Assembly (NCBI GenBank): GCA_007571185.1
Contig: RKRX01000179.1
Span: forward strand, 1-14,416
Length of the DNA stretch: 14,416 bases
Origin: Oceanicaulis sp.
Lineage (GTDB): Bacteria; Pseudomonadota; Alphaproteobacteria; Caulobacterales; Maricaulaceae
Reading direction: 5' to 3'
In this document: piece after piece, positions 1 to 7,587 of the stretch
Numbering within the stretch: position 1 is the first letter of the stretch
How the letters are laid out: each line of letters begins with the position of its first letter
Notes under the pieces: model-generated
Told to the model about the DNA's origin: nothing
Seen by the model: the letters and a program-made list of their open reading frames with translations, nothing else
Database searches by the model: none
Position numbers and translations under genes: made by a program

Positions 1-1056
1 ACCGCTATTGATCGCGCTCTGCAAGCGGCGCTGGACAATGGCGTTGCCCAGCTGGCGCAATGTATTGTCAAACCGGTTTTCGCTGGTGTCCGGGCGGGCT
101 TGACCGGGCTCGATCACATCGACGGTGATCAGGGTGAATACATCAGGGTCGTGATAGAATGCAAACCGGGCGGTTTCGGCAAGCGATACCACGCCAATCT
201 CAGGATCCGGCGCGGCAGGCCGGGGTTGCACCCAGCTGGTGAAACCGTCCACACGGGTGATGTCCAACCCTTCAAGCGCAATATCAAACCCGTCGCCGAT
301 CATGGCGGTGACCGCATCCGCATCCACAGCGCCCACCACCACCAGCATGGCGCGTTCAGGCGTGTAATAATCGCGATAATAGGACTCAAAGGCTTCGCGC
401 TGCGCCGTCCGAATCACCGTCATGTCGCCGATCGGATCACGTTCGGGGATGAGGGTGCCAGGGTAGAGAAAATTATTGTAAGCGTGGAAGAAACGGCGGA
501 TCGGGGTGTTGCGGGCCCGTTCCTCGCCCTCAATCACCCCGCGCTCGCGGTCGATGGCTTCAATATCGAGCCGCATCTCGGACGCGGTCTCGCGCAGCAG
601 GAACAGACCCGCTTTGAGCACATCCTCACTATTGCTCGGCAGATCCAGCTGATACCCCGCCACTTCCTGGCCCGTGAACGCATTGGTATCGGGACCGAAC
701 GCCAGGCCATACCGTTCGAGCAAAGGCACCATTTCGCCTTCGGGCACATGGGTTGTGCCATTGAAGGCCATGTGTTCGATGAAATGGGCAAGGCCGCGTT
801 GCTCATCGGTTTCAGCCAGCGAACCCACGTTGAACACCATGCGCAGAGCCACGGTGTCGGTCGGCGTGTCGTTCTCTAAAATGGCGTAGCGCATGCCATT
901 GGCCAGAACGCCATACCGCACCGCCGGATCAACCGCGATATCGCTGGCGTGATGAGGAAAGTCGACCTGAGCCAAAGCGTCGGAACACGCCCAGACCGCA
1001 CATGTCAGAACCGGTGCGAGGCACAGGGCGGCGGCGCGCCGATCAAACTTGGCCAT
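1..1056 (-). CDS. M16 family zinc metallopeptidase (insulinase/PqqL-like), N-terminal part, cut by left window edge
   Basis: Seen: 352 codons open to the window edge. ATG at 1056 has the Shine-Dalgarno GGAGG 8 nt upstream (1065-1069 on the complement). Residues 1-30 form a signal peptide: basic start, hydrophobic core, and a probable cut after Ala-Leu-Ala. The inverted zinc motif HFIEH lies at residues 91-95 and the third zinc ligand is probably E171 in DRERGV, 76 residues after H95, the family's usual spacing. Known: M16 peptidases degrade peptides with an HxxEH zinc site, and secreted bacterial members of this subtype are commonly about 950 residues with a second inactive M16 half, which here would lie outside the window. 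Inferred: a periplasmic peptide-degrading protease. Its promoter lies inside the adjacent transposase relic. Family call is firm; substrate is unknown. Confidence 0.94.
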   Translation of the reverse strand, partial: MAKFDRRAAALCLAPVLTCAVWACSDALAQVDFPHHASDIAVDPAVRYGVLANGMRYAILENDTPTDTVALRMVFNVGSLAETDEQRGLAHFIEHMAFNGTTHVPEGEMVPLLERYGLAFGPDTNAFTGQEVAGYQLDLPSNSEDVLKAGLFLLRETASEMRLDIEAIDRERGVIEGEERARNTPIRRFFHAYNNFLYPGTLIPERDPIGDMTVIRTAQREAFESYYRDYYTPERAMLVVVGAVDADAVTAMIGDGFDIALEGLDITRVDGFTSWVQPRPAAPDPEIGVVSLAETARFAFYHDPDVFTLITVDVIEPGQARPDTSENRFDNTLRQLGNAIVQRRLQSAINSG

Positions 1057-1084
1057 GACATGAACCTCCAAGTGTCGCCATTTC

Positions 1085-1702
1085 AATGCCCTTATAGACC
1101 GCTGATTCACCGGTGTAAAGTGTTGCGCCCTTCGTCAAATGCGTGTTGACAAACCCTTGAAGCATTCTTTTATCAGTTTCGTGTACAACTTTGGCTATAA
1201 CCCTTTTGCTCATACAATCCTTAAGCTCAGCAATCGCGCTTTGCGCCAATTCCACCGCGACCAGCATTAAGTTTCTTGCTTTCATGCTCGTTCTTTCCCT
1301 TACCCCCCACATAGGTCTCATCGAGCCCAAACGGGCCGCCAAATACATCTTGGGCGTTGAAATACGCTTGGCGAAGTCGGTGGAGCAAGAACCATGCGGC
1401 TTTCTGGCCGATAGATAATTCTCTATGCAATCTCATGGAAGAAATGCCCTTGAGATTGGTTAAAACAAATAGATGGCCAAAGCCCAAACTCTGTAAGATA
1501 GTCTGAAAGATTTCATTATTGTGCCAACTCTAACACTAAAACGAGGCTTTTCCGGGCAATCATGACACCGATGTGTCATGCTTTTATGAGCAATCCCCGT
1601 TACTACATTCAATGAACCACAATGTGGGCAATATGGATCATCTGGACAACGTTGTTGTTCAATATATTTTCTTGATTTTTGTTCCATGATGAACTTGCTC
1701 AT
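1085..1702 (-). pseudogene. IS1595-family transposase relic (frameshifted, 3'-truncated)
   Basis: Three adjoining minus-strand frames rebuild an IS1595-type transposase. The first (from 1702) has a zinc ribbon, CPHC at residues 25-28 and CHDC at 46-49, then the FSVRVGTIM and AIYLF segments. The second (about 1463-1240) continues with LKGISSMRLHRELSIGQKAA, the first catalytic Asp in LDETYVGGK, and KKLNAGRGG. The third (about 1240-1085) continues with KRVIAKVV and LYTGESAVYKG. Joining them needs a -1 shift near 1463 and a +1 shift near 1240. Family members usually read YTD(D/E) where this has YTGE, so the second catalytic Asp appears to be Gly. The C-terminal part with the Asn of the HTNGIES-like motif is absent, because homology stops near 1085, some 28 bp before the M16 start codon. 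The element is dead. Terminal inverted repeats could not be identified. Confidence 0.88.
1091..1119 (-). promoter_or_regulatory. Probable sigma70-type promoter of the M16 protease gene
   Basis: On the minus strand TTTACA (1119-1114) and TATAAG (1096-1091) are separated by exactly 17 bp. Each box matches the sigma70 consensus at five of six positions. A start near 1084 would give a leader of about 28 nt carrying the GGAGG ribosome site. Both boxes lie in the degenerate transposase reading frame: the -10 is its Tyr-Lys codon pair and the -35 spans its Leu-Tyr-Thr codons. This is sequence match only; no transcription data. Confidence 0.55.
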
Positions 1703-2093
1703 AAACTCAATAAGTGAAAGCCCGGTGTGATCAATTTAGCTTGGAGCGTTTGCCATGTTTTGTCCTTCTGTATTATGAAGAATTCTACATCCTTATTTTG
1801 AGAAAGTCAAGTGTTATTTGTATTTACTTTTGAAATTTTTCACCACAAGTTCTATAGCTATATTAAGCAATAACCTCACGCTATTCTGACAGGTCATCAC
1901 AATAAGCCTTGAAACCATGAAAATTGTCAAAAATTTGCCAGGACCGGACATCGAAGAATAACATTAACTCTTTGATTTTATTTACAATAGCACCTTAAAG
2001 GATAATTCCCAGAATTTTTGCATTCTTTGCATTTTTAGGGTTGAGTCCATGACGCTTCGGCGCACAATTTCCTGATTGGCAGGAGAATCACCG
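1703..2093. other. AT-rich non-coding stretch between transposase relic and small membrane gene
   Basis: About 390 bp, clearly richer in A and T than the surrounding genes, with no convincing reading frame on either strand. It probably holds the outer end of the decayed insertion sequence and the promoter of the 2094 gene. A short direct repeat of TTTGCATT occurs at 2017-2024 and 2026-2033. No clear terminator, tRNA or inverted terminal repeat was seen. Confidence 0.6.
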
Positions 2094-2492
2094 GTGAAAA
2101 TATCAGCACCCGGTTCACAGACCGTATGGAAGTGGTTGGCCACGATAGCAGCCCCTTTGGTTGTGGGGCTCTTTGCGTGGTTTGGCGCATGGTACGGTCA
2201 AACGGGTCATAACACAAATGCTATCGAAACTATCAACAGCAATATTAAAACCATCAACGATAATATCGAAGCTATCAACAATAAGCTGTCAGAACTTACC
2301 GATCATATCAACAGTGTCAATACCGATGTTGCGGAAATCAGAGGCGCCATGAGGGTGATGCTGTCGGACGAGGACTGGCAAGCCAGTTCTGGCTCTGTTT
2401 CAGTGCATGGCGCGCCTCCAGCGGAGTGTGAGGGGATTAAAGATGAGGAGGAAACTCAGAAGGACTGCAAGAGGAGGGTCACGACTGATTGA
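2094..2492 (+). CDS. Small one-TM protein with coiled-coil domain, function unknown
   Basis: Not recognised as a named family. GTG at 2094 is chosen as start because AGGAG (2081-2085) lies 8 nt upstream; a TTG at 2076 is in frame but has no such site. The 132-residue product has a short polar start, one hydrophobic segment rich in Trp and Ala (about residues 10-32), and then a helical region with hydrophobic residues at heptad spacing (ETINSNI, KTINDNI, EAINNKL, SELTDHI). It ends in a charged, Cys-containing tail (AECEGIKDEEE...KDCKRR). Inferred: an inner-membrane anchored protein whose coiled coil drives oligomerisation. It is flanked by an AT-rich tract and an IS relic on one side and faces the ABC gene tail to tail, which suggests an acquired or orphan gene. 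Phage and accessory loci often encode such small proteins, but nothing here proves that origin. Confidence 0.72.
   Translation: MKISAPGSQTVWKWLATIAAPLVVGLFAWFGAWYGQTGHNTNAIETINSNIKTINDNIEAINNKLSELTDHINSVNTDVAEIRGAMRVMLSDEDWQASSGSVSVHGAPPAECEGIKDEEETQKDCKRRVTTD
2223..2285 (+). repeat. Three tandem 21-bp repeats encoding coiled-coil heptads
   Basis: Units at 2223-2243, 2244-2264 and 2265-2285 align without gaps. The core ATCAAC recurs at the same place in each, preceded by AT(C/T)(G/A)AA(A/G)C(T/C). Each unit encodes one heptad of the form I-x-x-I-N-x-N. The copies differ by several bases, so the duplication is not recent. Confidence 0.8.
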
Positions 2493-2555
2493 CTGATGCT
2501 GTTATATTAGAGAAGGGAATTGTCATCAAGCACCCAGATTTGATGAAAATCGTAT

Positions 2556-4391
2556 CTAATTCGTAGGATCGTGTTCGGCGGCCCAATGACCCGGTGACAC
2601 TTCGATCAGCTTCGGGCGGTATTGCTCAGCCTCGGGATCGTCAATCAACCTAGATTTCATAAAGCGCAACTGTGCGCGCGTGTCGAGCGGGCTGGGAAGA
2701 TCGCCGCCGAGCTGGATCCGTTCGCGGTTTTTCTCGATGTGCGGATCAGGAACTGGCACGGCGCCGATCAGAGCCCGGGTGTAGGGATGACGGGCATCGG
2801 CGTAGATCGCATCACGATCAGCGAGTTCCACGATCCGTCCCAAATACAGCACCATGACCCGGTGGGAAACCTCACGCACCACTGAAAGATCGTGAGAGAT
2901 AAACATCATGGACAGGCCGAAATCCTTTTGCAGGCCCATGAGCAGTTCGATAATCTGCGCCTGAATCGACACATCAAGCGCCGAGACCGCCTCATCGCAA
3001 ATCACCAACCCGGGTTTGAGGATCATCGCCCGGGCGATGCCTACGCGCTGGTTCTGACCGCCCGAGAGCTCATGCGGGTAACGGTTGATCATATCGGGGT
3101 TCAGACCGACCCGCTTCATCATCGCCCTGACTTCAACCTCGCGCGCTCTGCCTGACATGGACTTGCGAAAAGTCAGAAACGGCTCGGCGATCGAGGCGCC
3201 GATGGTCATGCGGGGATTGAGCGAGGCCAGCGGGTCTTGAAATACAATCTGTAAGTCTTCACGCGCCGCGCGCAACTCCCTGTCCCTCAGGGTAAGCAAG
3301 TCTTTGCCGATCCAGCTCACCACCCCGGCGTTGGCGGACACCAGCCGCAGCACGGCGCGCGCAAGCGTGGATTTGCCGCAGCCTGACTCACCCACCACGC
3401 CCAAGGTCTCACCCTGTTTAAGCGCGAAACTGACGCCATCTACGGCTTTTAACGGCTTGATCCTAGAAAACAGCCCCCCCCCCACACACACAGCCACGGG
3501 GAAGTGCACTTTCAAATCATCGACCATCAAAAGCGGTTCGTCATCGCCTTTGGGCCGACGCAGCGGCAGCGCCGCATGACCGGGTCTGTCAGGCTGGTCA
3601 ATGCGCGGCATCGCATCGAGCAGCATTCGGGTGTATTCATGTCGGGGGGTGTGGAAAATATCATGGACATCGCCGGTTTCGACATACGCGCCGAGCTTCA
3701 TCACCTGAACCCGGTCGGCCATGCGGGCCACCACACCCATATCATGGGTGATCAGTACAATGGCGGCGCCTAGCTCTTTCTTGAGATCATCCATGATGTC
3801 AAGTACCTGCGCCTGCACGGTCACATCCAGCGCCGTGGTGGGTTCGTCGGCGATAAGCAGATCGGGTTCGCACAGCATGGCCATCGCGATCATCACGCGC
3901 TGACGCATGCCGCCGGAGAGTTCATGCGGGAACTGTTTCATCCGCTGCGCAGCCTCAGGAATGCGTACGCGCTCTAACCATTCAAGGCATTTGCGCTTCG
4001 CCGCCGCTCCGCGAAAATCGGTATGAACCCTGAGAACCTCCTCAAGCTGTCGCCCCACCTTCATGTGCGGGGTCAGCGAGGTGAGCGGATCCTGAAAAAT
4101 CATGGTCATGGACTTGCCGCGCACGGTATTGAGCTTGGCGAGCGGCAGGTTCAGAATCTCCTGACCTGCATATCTAATCGAGCCTTCCGCCTTACCGTTG
4201 GACGCCAAAAGCCCCATCGCCGCCAGAAAGGTCTGGCTCTTACCTGAACCGGATTCCCCGACCACCGCCAGACATTCGCCTGAGGCCAGCTCCAGATCGA
4301 CGCCGCGCACGGCATGAACTTCTCCGTCAGGCGTGTCAAAACGCACATTGAGATCAGACACCTGGAAAATCGGCGGGGCGGATTGGACCAA
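2556..4391 (-). CDS. ABC transporter ATP-binding protein with two fused ATPase domains (Dpp/Opp/Gsi class)
   Basis: 611 residues holding two complete nucleotide-binding domains. Domain 1: Walker A GESGSGKS (45-52), Q-loop Q100, signature LSGGM (158-162), Walker B LLIADE (178-183), H-loop H216. Domain 2: Walker [10 protein letters not shown] (334-342), Q385, signature LSGGQ (442-446), Walker B LVICDE (462-467), H500. Each domain is followed by the oligopeptide-type tail ([24 protein letters not shown]). Known: this YejF/GsiA-like class energises uptake of peptides, glutathione or nickel. No permease or binding-protein gene lies beside it, so the substrate cannot be read from context. The start is TTG at 4391, with GGAG 8 nt upstream; the nearby ATG at 4405 is out of frame. 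A ten-G tract sits in the inter-domain linker. valS ends 126 bp upstream on the same strand. Confidence 0.95.
   Translation of the reverse strand: MVQSAPPIFQVSDLNVRFDTPDGEVHAVRGVDLELASGECLAVVGESGSGKSQTFLAAMGLLASNGKAEGSIRYAGQEILNLPLAKLNTVRGKSMTMIFQDPLTSLTPHMKVGRQLEEVLRVHTDFRGAAAKRKCLEWLERVRIPEAAQRMKQFPHELSGGMRQRVMIAMAMLCEPDLLIADEPTTALDVTVQAQVLDIMDDLKKELGAAIVLITHDMGVVARMADRVQVMKLGAYVETGDVHDIFHTPRHEYTRMLLDAMPRIDQPDRPGHAALPLRRPKGDDEPLLMVDDLKVHFPVAVCVGGGLFSRIKPLKAVDGVSFALKQGETLGVVGESGCGKSTLARAVLRLVSANAGVVSWIGKDLLTLRDRELRAAREDLQIVFQDPLASLNPRMTIGASIAEPFLTFRKSMSGRAREVEVRAMMKRVGLNPDMINRYPHELSGGQNQRVGIARAMILKPGLVICDEAVSALDVSIQAQIIELLMGLQKDFGLSMMFISHDLSVVREVSHRVMVLYLGRIVELADRDAIYADARHPYTRALIGAVPVPDPHIEKNRERIQLGGDLPSPLDTRAQLRFMKSRLIDDPEAEQYRPKLIEVSPGHWAAEHDPTN
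3474..3492. repeat. Simple sequence tract: C10 followed by a CA repeat (G10 preceded by TG on the coding strand)
   Basis: Ten consecutive C on the plus strand (3474-3483) followed by alternating A and C to 3492. It lies in the linker between the two ATPase domains of the ABC gene, giving V-C-V-G-G-G at residues 301-306. The gene is in frame at this tract length. Loss or gain of one or two bases would separate domain 2 from domain 1. Confidence 0.9.
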
Positions 4392-4517
4392 TTCGATCGC
4401 TCCATGACAAAGGCGTTACACAATGGGGCGCACAATAGCTGTTTGCAATCAAAGCGCCAGAGCCTGCGGCGCCCGGGATTGCCATGAAGGCGAACGACCT
4501 GACCGATCGGAGAAGCG

Positions 4518-7124
4518 TCACCCTCTAACGCTGTCGTTGATGAGACGTTCCACGGACACGATGAATCGGCCCTCCTGTGATCGGACAGAAGGCGCGCCAT
4601 CGGGCGGTGAGACGGTGGTGCATACGATGGTGCTCACGTTTGTCACCGCTTTGAGGTCTTTTTCCGTTGCTCCAACCAGATCCGCCACACAGCCTTTTTC
4701 CTCCATCGCGATGGTCAGGGCGCCGACCTTGGTTTTCATGGAGACCTGGGCTTCGGACTTTATTCTGCGGACAGCGGACAGAATCTGCATGAAAGCGTCC
4801 CCCTCGGCCTTGAATGCGCCCGCCCGAGCCTGATCCCGCACTCTGGGCCACATGCCGCGGGCATGCACAGTGGCGGGCCTGTCCTGACCCCCGTTCAGCA
4901 TCCCTTGATAAATCGTGTCGGTGACATAGGGAATGAAGGGTGCAAACAGGCGGACCAACGCATTAGTGGCGTGCCAGAGCGTATGCACCGCCGATAAGTC
5001 TTCACCTTTGGGTTCGCCTTCAAACCGGGTGCGGCGTTTGACGGTTTCTAGATAGTTATCGCAATATGTGCGCCAGAAGAACTCTTCAATCTCCCTGAGG
5101 GCCGCGGCGTATTCATAGTTTTCAAATGACCGGGACGCCTTGTCGATGGTCTCTGACAAAGCGCCGAGCAGCCATTGGTCCAGCGGATGAGAAATGACGC
5201 CCGTTTCGATATCACTTTTGGGCGTGGTGGGAGATAGCGCGTTATGGGCGTGGGCGATTTCAAGGCTCATGCCCGCCAGCCTTGCGGCGTTCCAGAGTTT
5301 GGTGACCAGGCGCTTGCCCTGTTTGAGTGTATTCGGCGACAGAACCGTATCTTGACCCAGACGCGAGGCGCCGGTCCAATAGCGAACCGGGTCGGTTCCA
5401 TATTCGTCCAGCAGTTTTCCCGGTTTTATCACATTGCCCCTGGACTTGGACATTTTCGTACCGTCGCTGGCCAGACACCAACCCGAGATTGCGATGTCGG
5501 TCCATGGAATCTTATTCTCATGATGTAACGCCTTGACAATGGTGTAGAAGGCCCAGGTGCGGATGATCTCATGCGCCTGGGGCCGCAGAGCCATGGGAAA
5601 CTGACGCTTGTGCGTGTCTAAATCCAGCGCGAACGCTTCATTGATCGAACGGGTGTTGAGCTGGGGACTGACCGAAGATGTGGCCCAGGTGTCCATCACA
5701 TCGCGCTCGCCATCCACCTCATGGGCTTCATATCCGGCGGGAACATCAATGGTGGGATCTACGGGCAGTTCATTTATGGACGCGATGATGACCTTGCCCT
5801 CCTCGCCCGGACGCTTGGAGTACCAGACCGGCAAGGGCACACCGAAATGGCGTTGGCGGGAAATGCACCAATCCCATTTCAACCCTTCCACCCAAGTTTC
5901 AAAGCGCTGGCGCATATAGTCAGGACGCCAGGTGATCCTACGGCCTTTTTCCAGAATTTGATCCTTGAAATCGAGCGTGCGGATAAACCATTGCGGCGTG
6001 ATGATGATCTCTAGCGGGGCGCCCGAACGCTCAGCGACCGGAATCATCTGACGGGTCGCTTCCTGCTTGAGGATCAGGTCTTTACTCGCGAGGATGTCCA
6101 GGATCGCCTCCCTCGCACTGGCCGCTTTCATGCCCGCCAGCGCCGCCAGGGTTGACCGGGCGCTGTCCATATCCAGCGTCGGCCAGTCTTGAGACCCTAT
6201 CGGCAGGTCAGCCCTCATCCTGCCATCCCGACCCATCACCGGGCGCAAGGGCAAATTGTGGGCGCGATACCACCGGATGTCCGTCACGTCACCGAACGTG
6301 CAACACATGACGATCCCGGTTCCCTTGTCGGGATCCACCGTGTCTTCGGCATGGATGCCAACAGGCACAGTGTAGAGCGGGCTGATCGCGCGTCTTCCGA
6401 TCAACTCCCCGGCGCGCGGGTGCCGGGGGTGAATCATCAGACCGCCACAGGCGCCTATCAGTTCGGGACGCGTGGTCGCGATAACCGCCGGCTCAACATC
6501 CCCGCCCTCAATCTCGAAGGGAATATAATTGAGCCTGCCTTCACGTTCGATCTCTTTCACCTCAGCCTGAGCGATCGCGGTGCGGTCCACCGGATCCCAC
6601 AATGTCGGCTCCTCTGGACGACGCTCCAGAAGCCCTTTCCTGTACAGATCAAGGAAGGACATCTGACTGACAGATCGACTCTCATCGGAAATGGTCTGAT
6701 ATTCCCGACTCCAGTCCACCGACAGGGCCAGACGATCGAACAGATCGCGAAACTGTTGCTCATAAGGCGGGATCACCTCTTTACACAGCGCCACGAAATC
6801 CTCGCGCGCCATGGCGCCGCCTCGCACCTTCCTCACCTTCTCTACCAGGCGTTCGGTCGGCAGCCCGTTGTTATCCCAACCGATCGGATAAAGAACATTG
6901 CGGCCGCTCATACGCATATAACGCGCCATGATATCGGCCTGGGTGTAGGAATAGACATGACCGACATGCAGCGCGCCGGACACGGTCGGCGGCGGCGTAT
7001 CAATCACATAATCGCTGTCCGGCGGGGCGGCGGGATCCCAGACAAAAGTGTCGCTTTCAGCCCAGCGAGCGCGCAATGCGGCCTCACAAGCCTTGGAATC
7101 GTATTTTTTCGGAAGCGGTTTCAT
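4518..7124 (-). CDS. valS: Valine--tRNA ligase, Rickettsia/archaeal type
   Basis: 868 residues; charges tRNA-Val with valine in the cytoplasm. Class I signatures: HVGH (53-56) as the HIGH motif and KMSKS (557-561). The editing domain is at about 200-350, with TTRPE (217-221) and GTGIVMCCTFGDVTD (268-282). The segment GWDNNGLPTERLVEK (82-96) replaces the GTDHAGIATQ segment of ordinary bacterial ValRS and matches the archaeal/rickettsial form. DWCISRQRHFGVP and DVMDTWATSS also fit. The protein is shorter than E. coli ValRS (951 residues) and lacks an evident C-terminal coiled-coil arm. The start ATG at 7124 has no strong Shine-Dalgarno upstream. The gene is essential and no second valS is in the window. 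Confidence 0.97.
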   Translation of the reverse strand: MKPLPKKYDSKACEAALRARWAESDTFVWDPAAPPDSDYVIDTPPPTVSGALHVGHVYSYTQADIMARYMRMSGRNVLYPIGWDNNGLPTERLVEKVRKVRGGAMAREDFVALCKEVIPPYEQQFRDLFDRLALSVDWSREYQTISDESRSVSQMSFLDLYRKGLLERRPEEPTLWDPVDRTAIAQAEVKEIEREGRLNYIPFEIEGGDVEPAVIATTRPELIGACGGLMIHPRHPRAGELIGRRAISPLYTVPVGIHAEDTVDPDKGTGIVMCCTFGDVTDIRWYRAHNLPLRPVMGRDGRMRADLPIGSQDWPTLDMDSARSTLAALAGMKAASAREAILDILASKDLILKQEATRQMIPVAERSGAPLEIIITPQWFIRTLDFKDQILEKGRRITWRPDYMRQRFETWVEGLKWDWCISRQRHFGVPLPVWYSKRPGEEGKVIIASINELPVDPTIDVPAGYEAHEVDGERDVMDTWATSSVSPQLNTRSINEAFALDLDTHKRQFPMALRPQAHEIIRTWAFYTIVKALHHENKIPWTDIAISGWCLASDGTKMSKSRGNVIKPGKLLDEYGTDPVRYWTGASRLGQDTVLSPNTLKQGKRLVTKLWNAARLAGMSLEIAHAHNALSPTTPKSDIETGVISHPLDQWLLGALSETIDKASRSFENYEYAAALREIEEFFWRTYCDNYLETVKRRTRFEGEPKGEDLSAVHTLWHATNALVRLFAPFIPYVTDTIYQGMLNGGQDRPATVHARGMWPRVRDQARAGAFKAEGDAFMQILSAVRRIKSEAQVSMKTKVGALTIAMEEKGCVADLVGATEKDLKAVTNVSTIVCTTVSPPDGAPSVRSQEGRFIVSVERLINDSVRG

Positions 7125-7166
7125 GTGAAGCGTTCAACCGATTTTGAGAGCGTGGATAAGACCGGC

Positions 7167-7180
7167 GATCGTAGACGATC
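7167..7180. promoter_or_regulatory. Short palindrome upstream of valS
   Basis: GATCGT and ACGATC form perfect 6-bp arms around a 2-bp centre. It lies 43-56 bp upstream of the valS start codon, where an operator or promoter element could sit. No known regulator site is recognised, so it may be chance. Confidence 0.3.
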
Positions 7181-7547
7181 TTTCGCAGGCGCAAAAGACC
7201 GCCCCGGGCCACAACACACCACGGTGCTGAAACAGATCAAGAATCAAGGCTTCACACCCCAGGGATGTGTCATCAAACAACTGAGGTTTGTGAACATGCA
7301 ACTCTGGAAGACCTGTTTTTCAAGCCCCGCCGCCAATCTGAAGTGCAACACTGTGCCGTTTTAGCAGCGGGGCGGGTGGCGAAAAATAGCCCTGGTCTGC
7401 TTTTCTGCGGCGTAGTCGGTGTCCATCCTGTTTGGCGCACCCGCTTTGAGAACGCGGAAACCGACATCCCTGTTCCCGTCGAGGCGGCATTCACCGTTCC
7501 TTTCCTCAACGTGGCGCACCAAAATCCGGGAGACGCGCCTGCAGGAT

Positions 7548-7569
7548 CGGGATCACTCTCCCGTTTTTT
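7548..7569 (+). terminator. Intrinsic terminator-like hairpin, plus-strand orientation, with no plus-strand gene before it
   Basis: The stem CGGGA (7548-7552) pairs with TCCCG (7559-7563) around a 6-nt loop and is followed by six T (7564-7569). The T-run is on the plus-strand side only, so it would stop rightward transcription. The flanking genes phhA and valS both run leftward, so its partner transcript is unknown. Confidence 0.45.
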
Positions 7570-7587
7570 GTACACCCGCTTGCGTGC

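Larger units (their letters stand above)
7125..7587. other. 463-bp gap between phhA and valS without a recognised protein gene
   Basis: Frames on both strands are open over part of this stretch but give low-complexity products unlike any family I know. The gap should hold the valS promoter or leader (right side, read leftward), including a short palindrome at 7167-7180. It also holds a plus-strand hairpin with a T-run at 7548-7569. Between about 7391 and 7551 the plus strand could fold with a closing stem of roughly ten pairs (7391-7400 with 7541-7551, one bulge) and an inner stem 7415-7420 with 7460-7465, so an RNA gene is possible but unproven. Confidence 0.5.

Noticed and set aside
1460..1490. 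Programmed -1 frameshift in the transposase
   Set aside because: No convincing slippery heptamer in the correct frame, and the second shift, the lost Asp and the missing C-terminus point to decay.
2523..2546. 7-bp inverted repeat (TCATCAA/TTGATGA) after the ABC gene as a terminator
   Set aside because: AT-rich stem, 10-nt loop and no T-run on either strand.
4151..4600. 149-codon minus-strand frame spanning the valS-ABC gap, with an ATG at 4405
   Set aside because: It is out of frame with the ABC ATPase whose motifs are clear, and its own product shows no family features.
6189..7364. 391-codon plus-strand frame opposite valS
   Set aside because: It lies antisense to clearly conserved valS codons and its product resembles nothing; high GC gives such open shadows.
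7273..7575. 100-codon minus-strand frame in the phhA-valS gap
   Set aside because: Low-complexity product rich in Thr, Arg and Ala, with no recognised motif and no ribosome site. An overlapping frame reads NRDVGFRVLKAG, faintly like the end of a formylglycine-generating enzyme domain, but it is too short to support.
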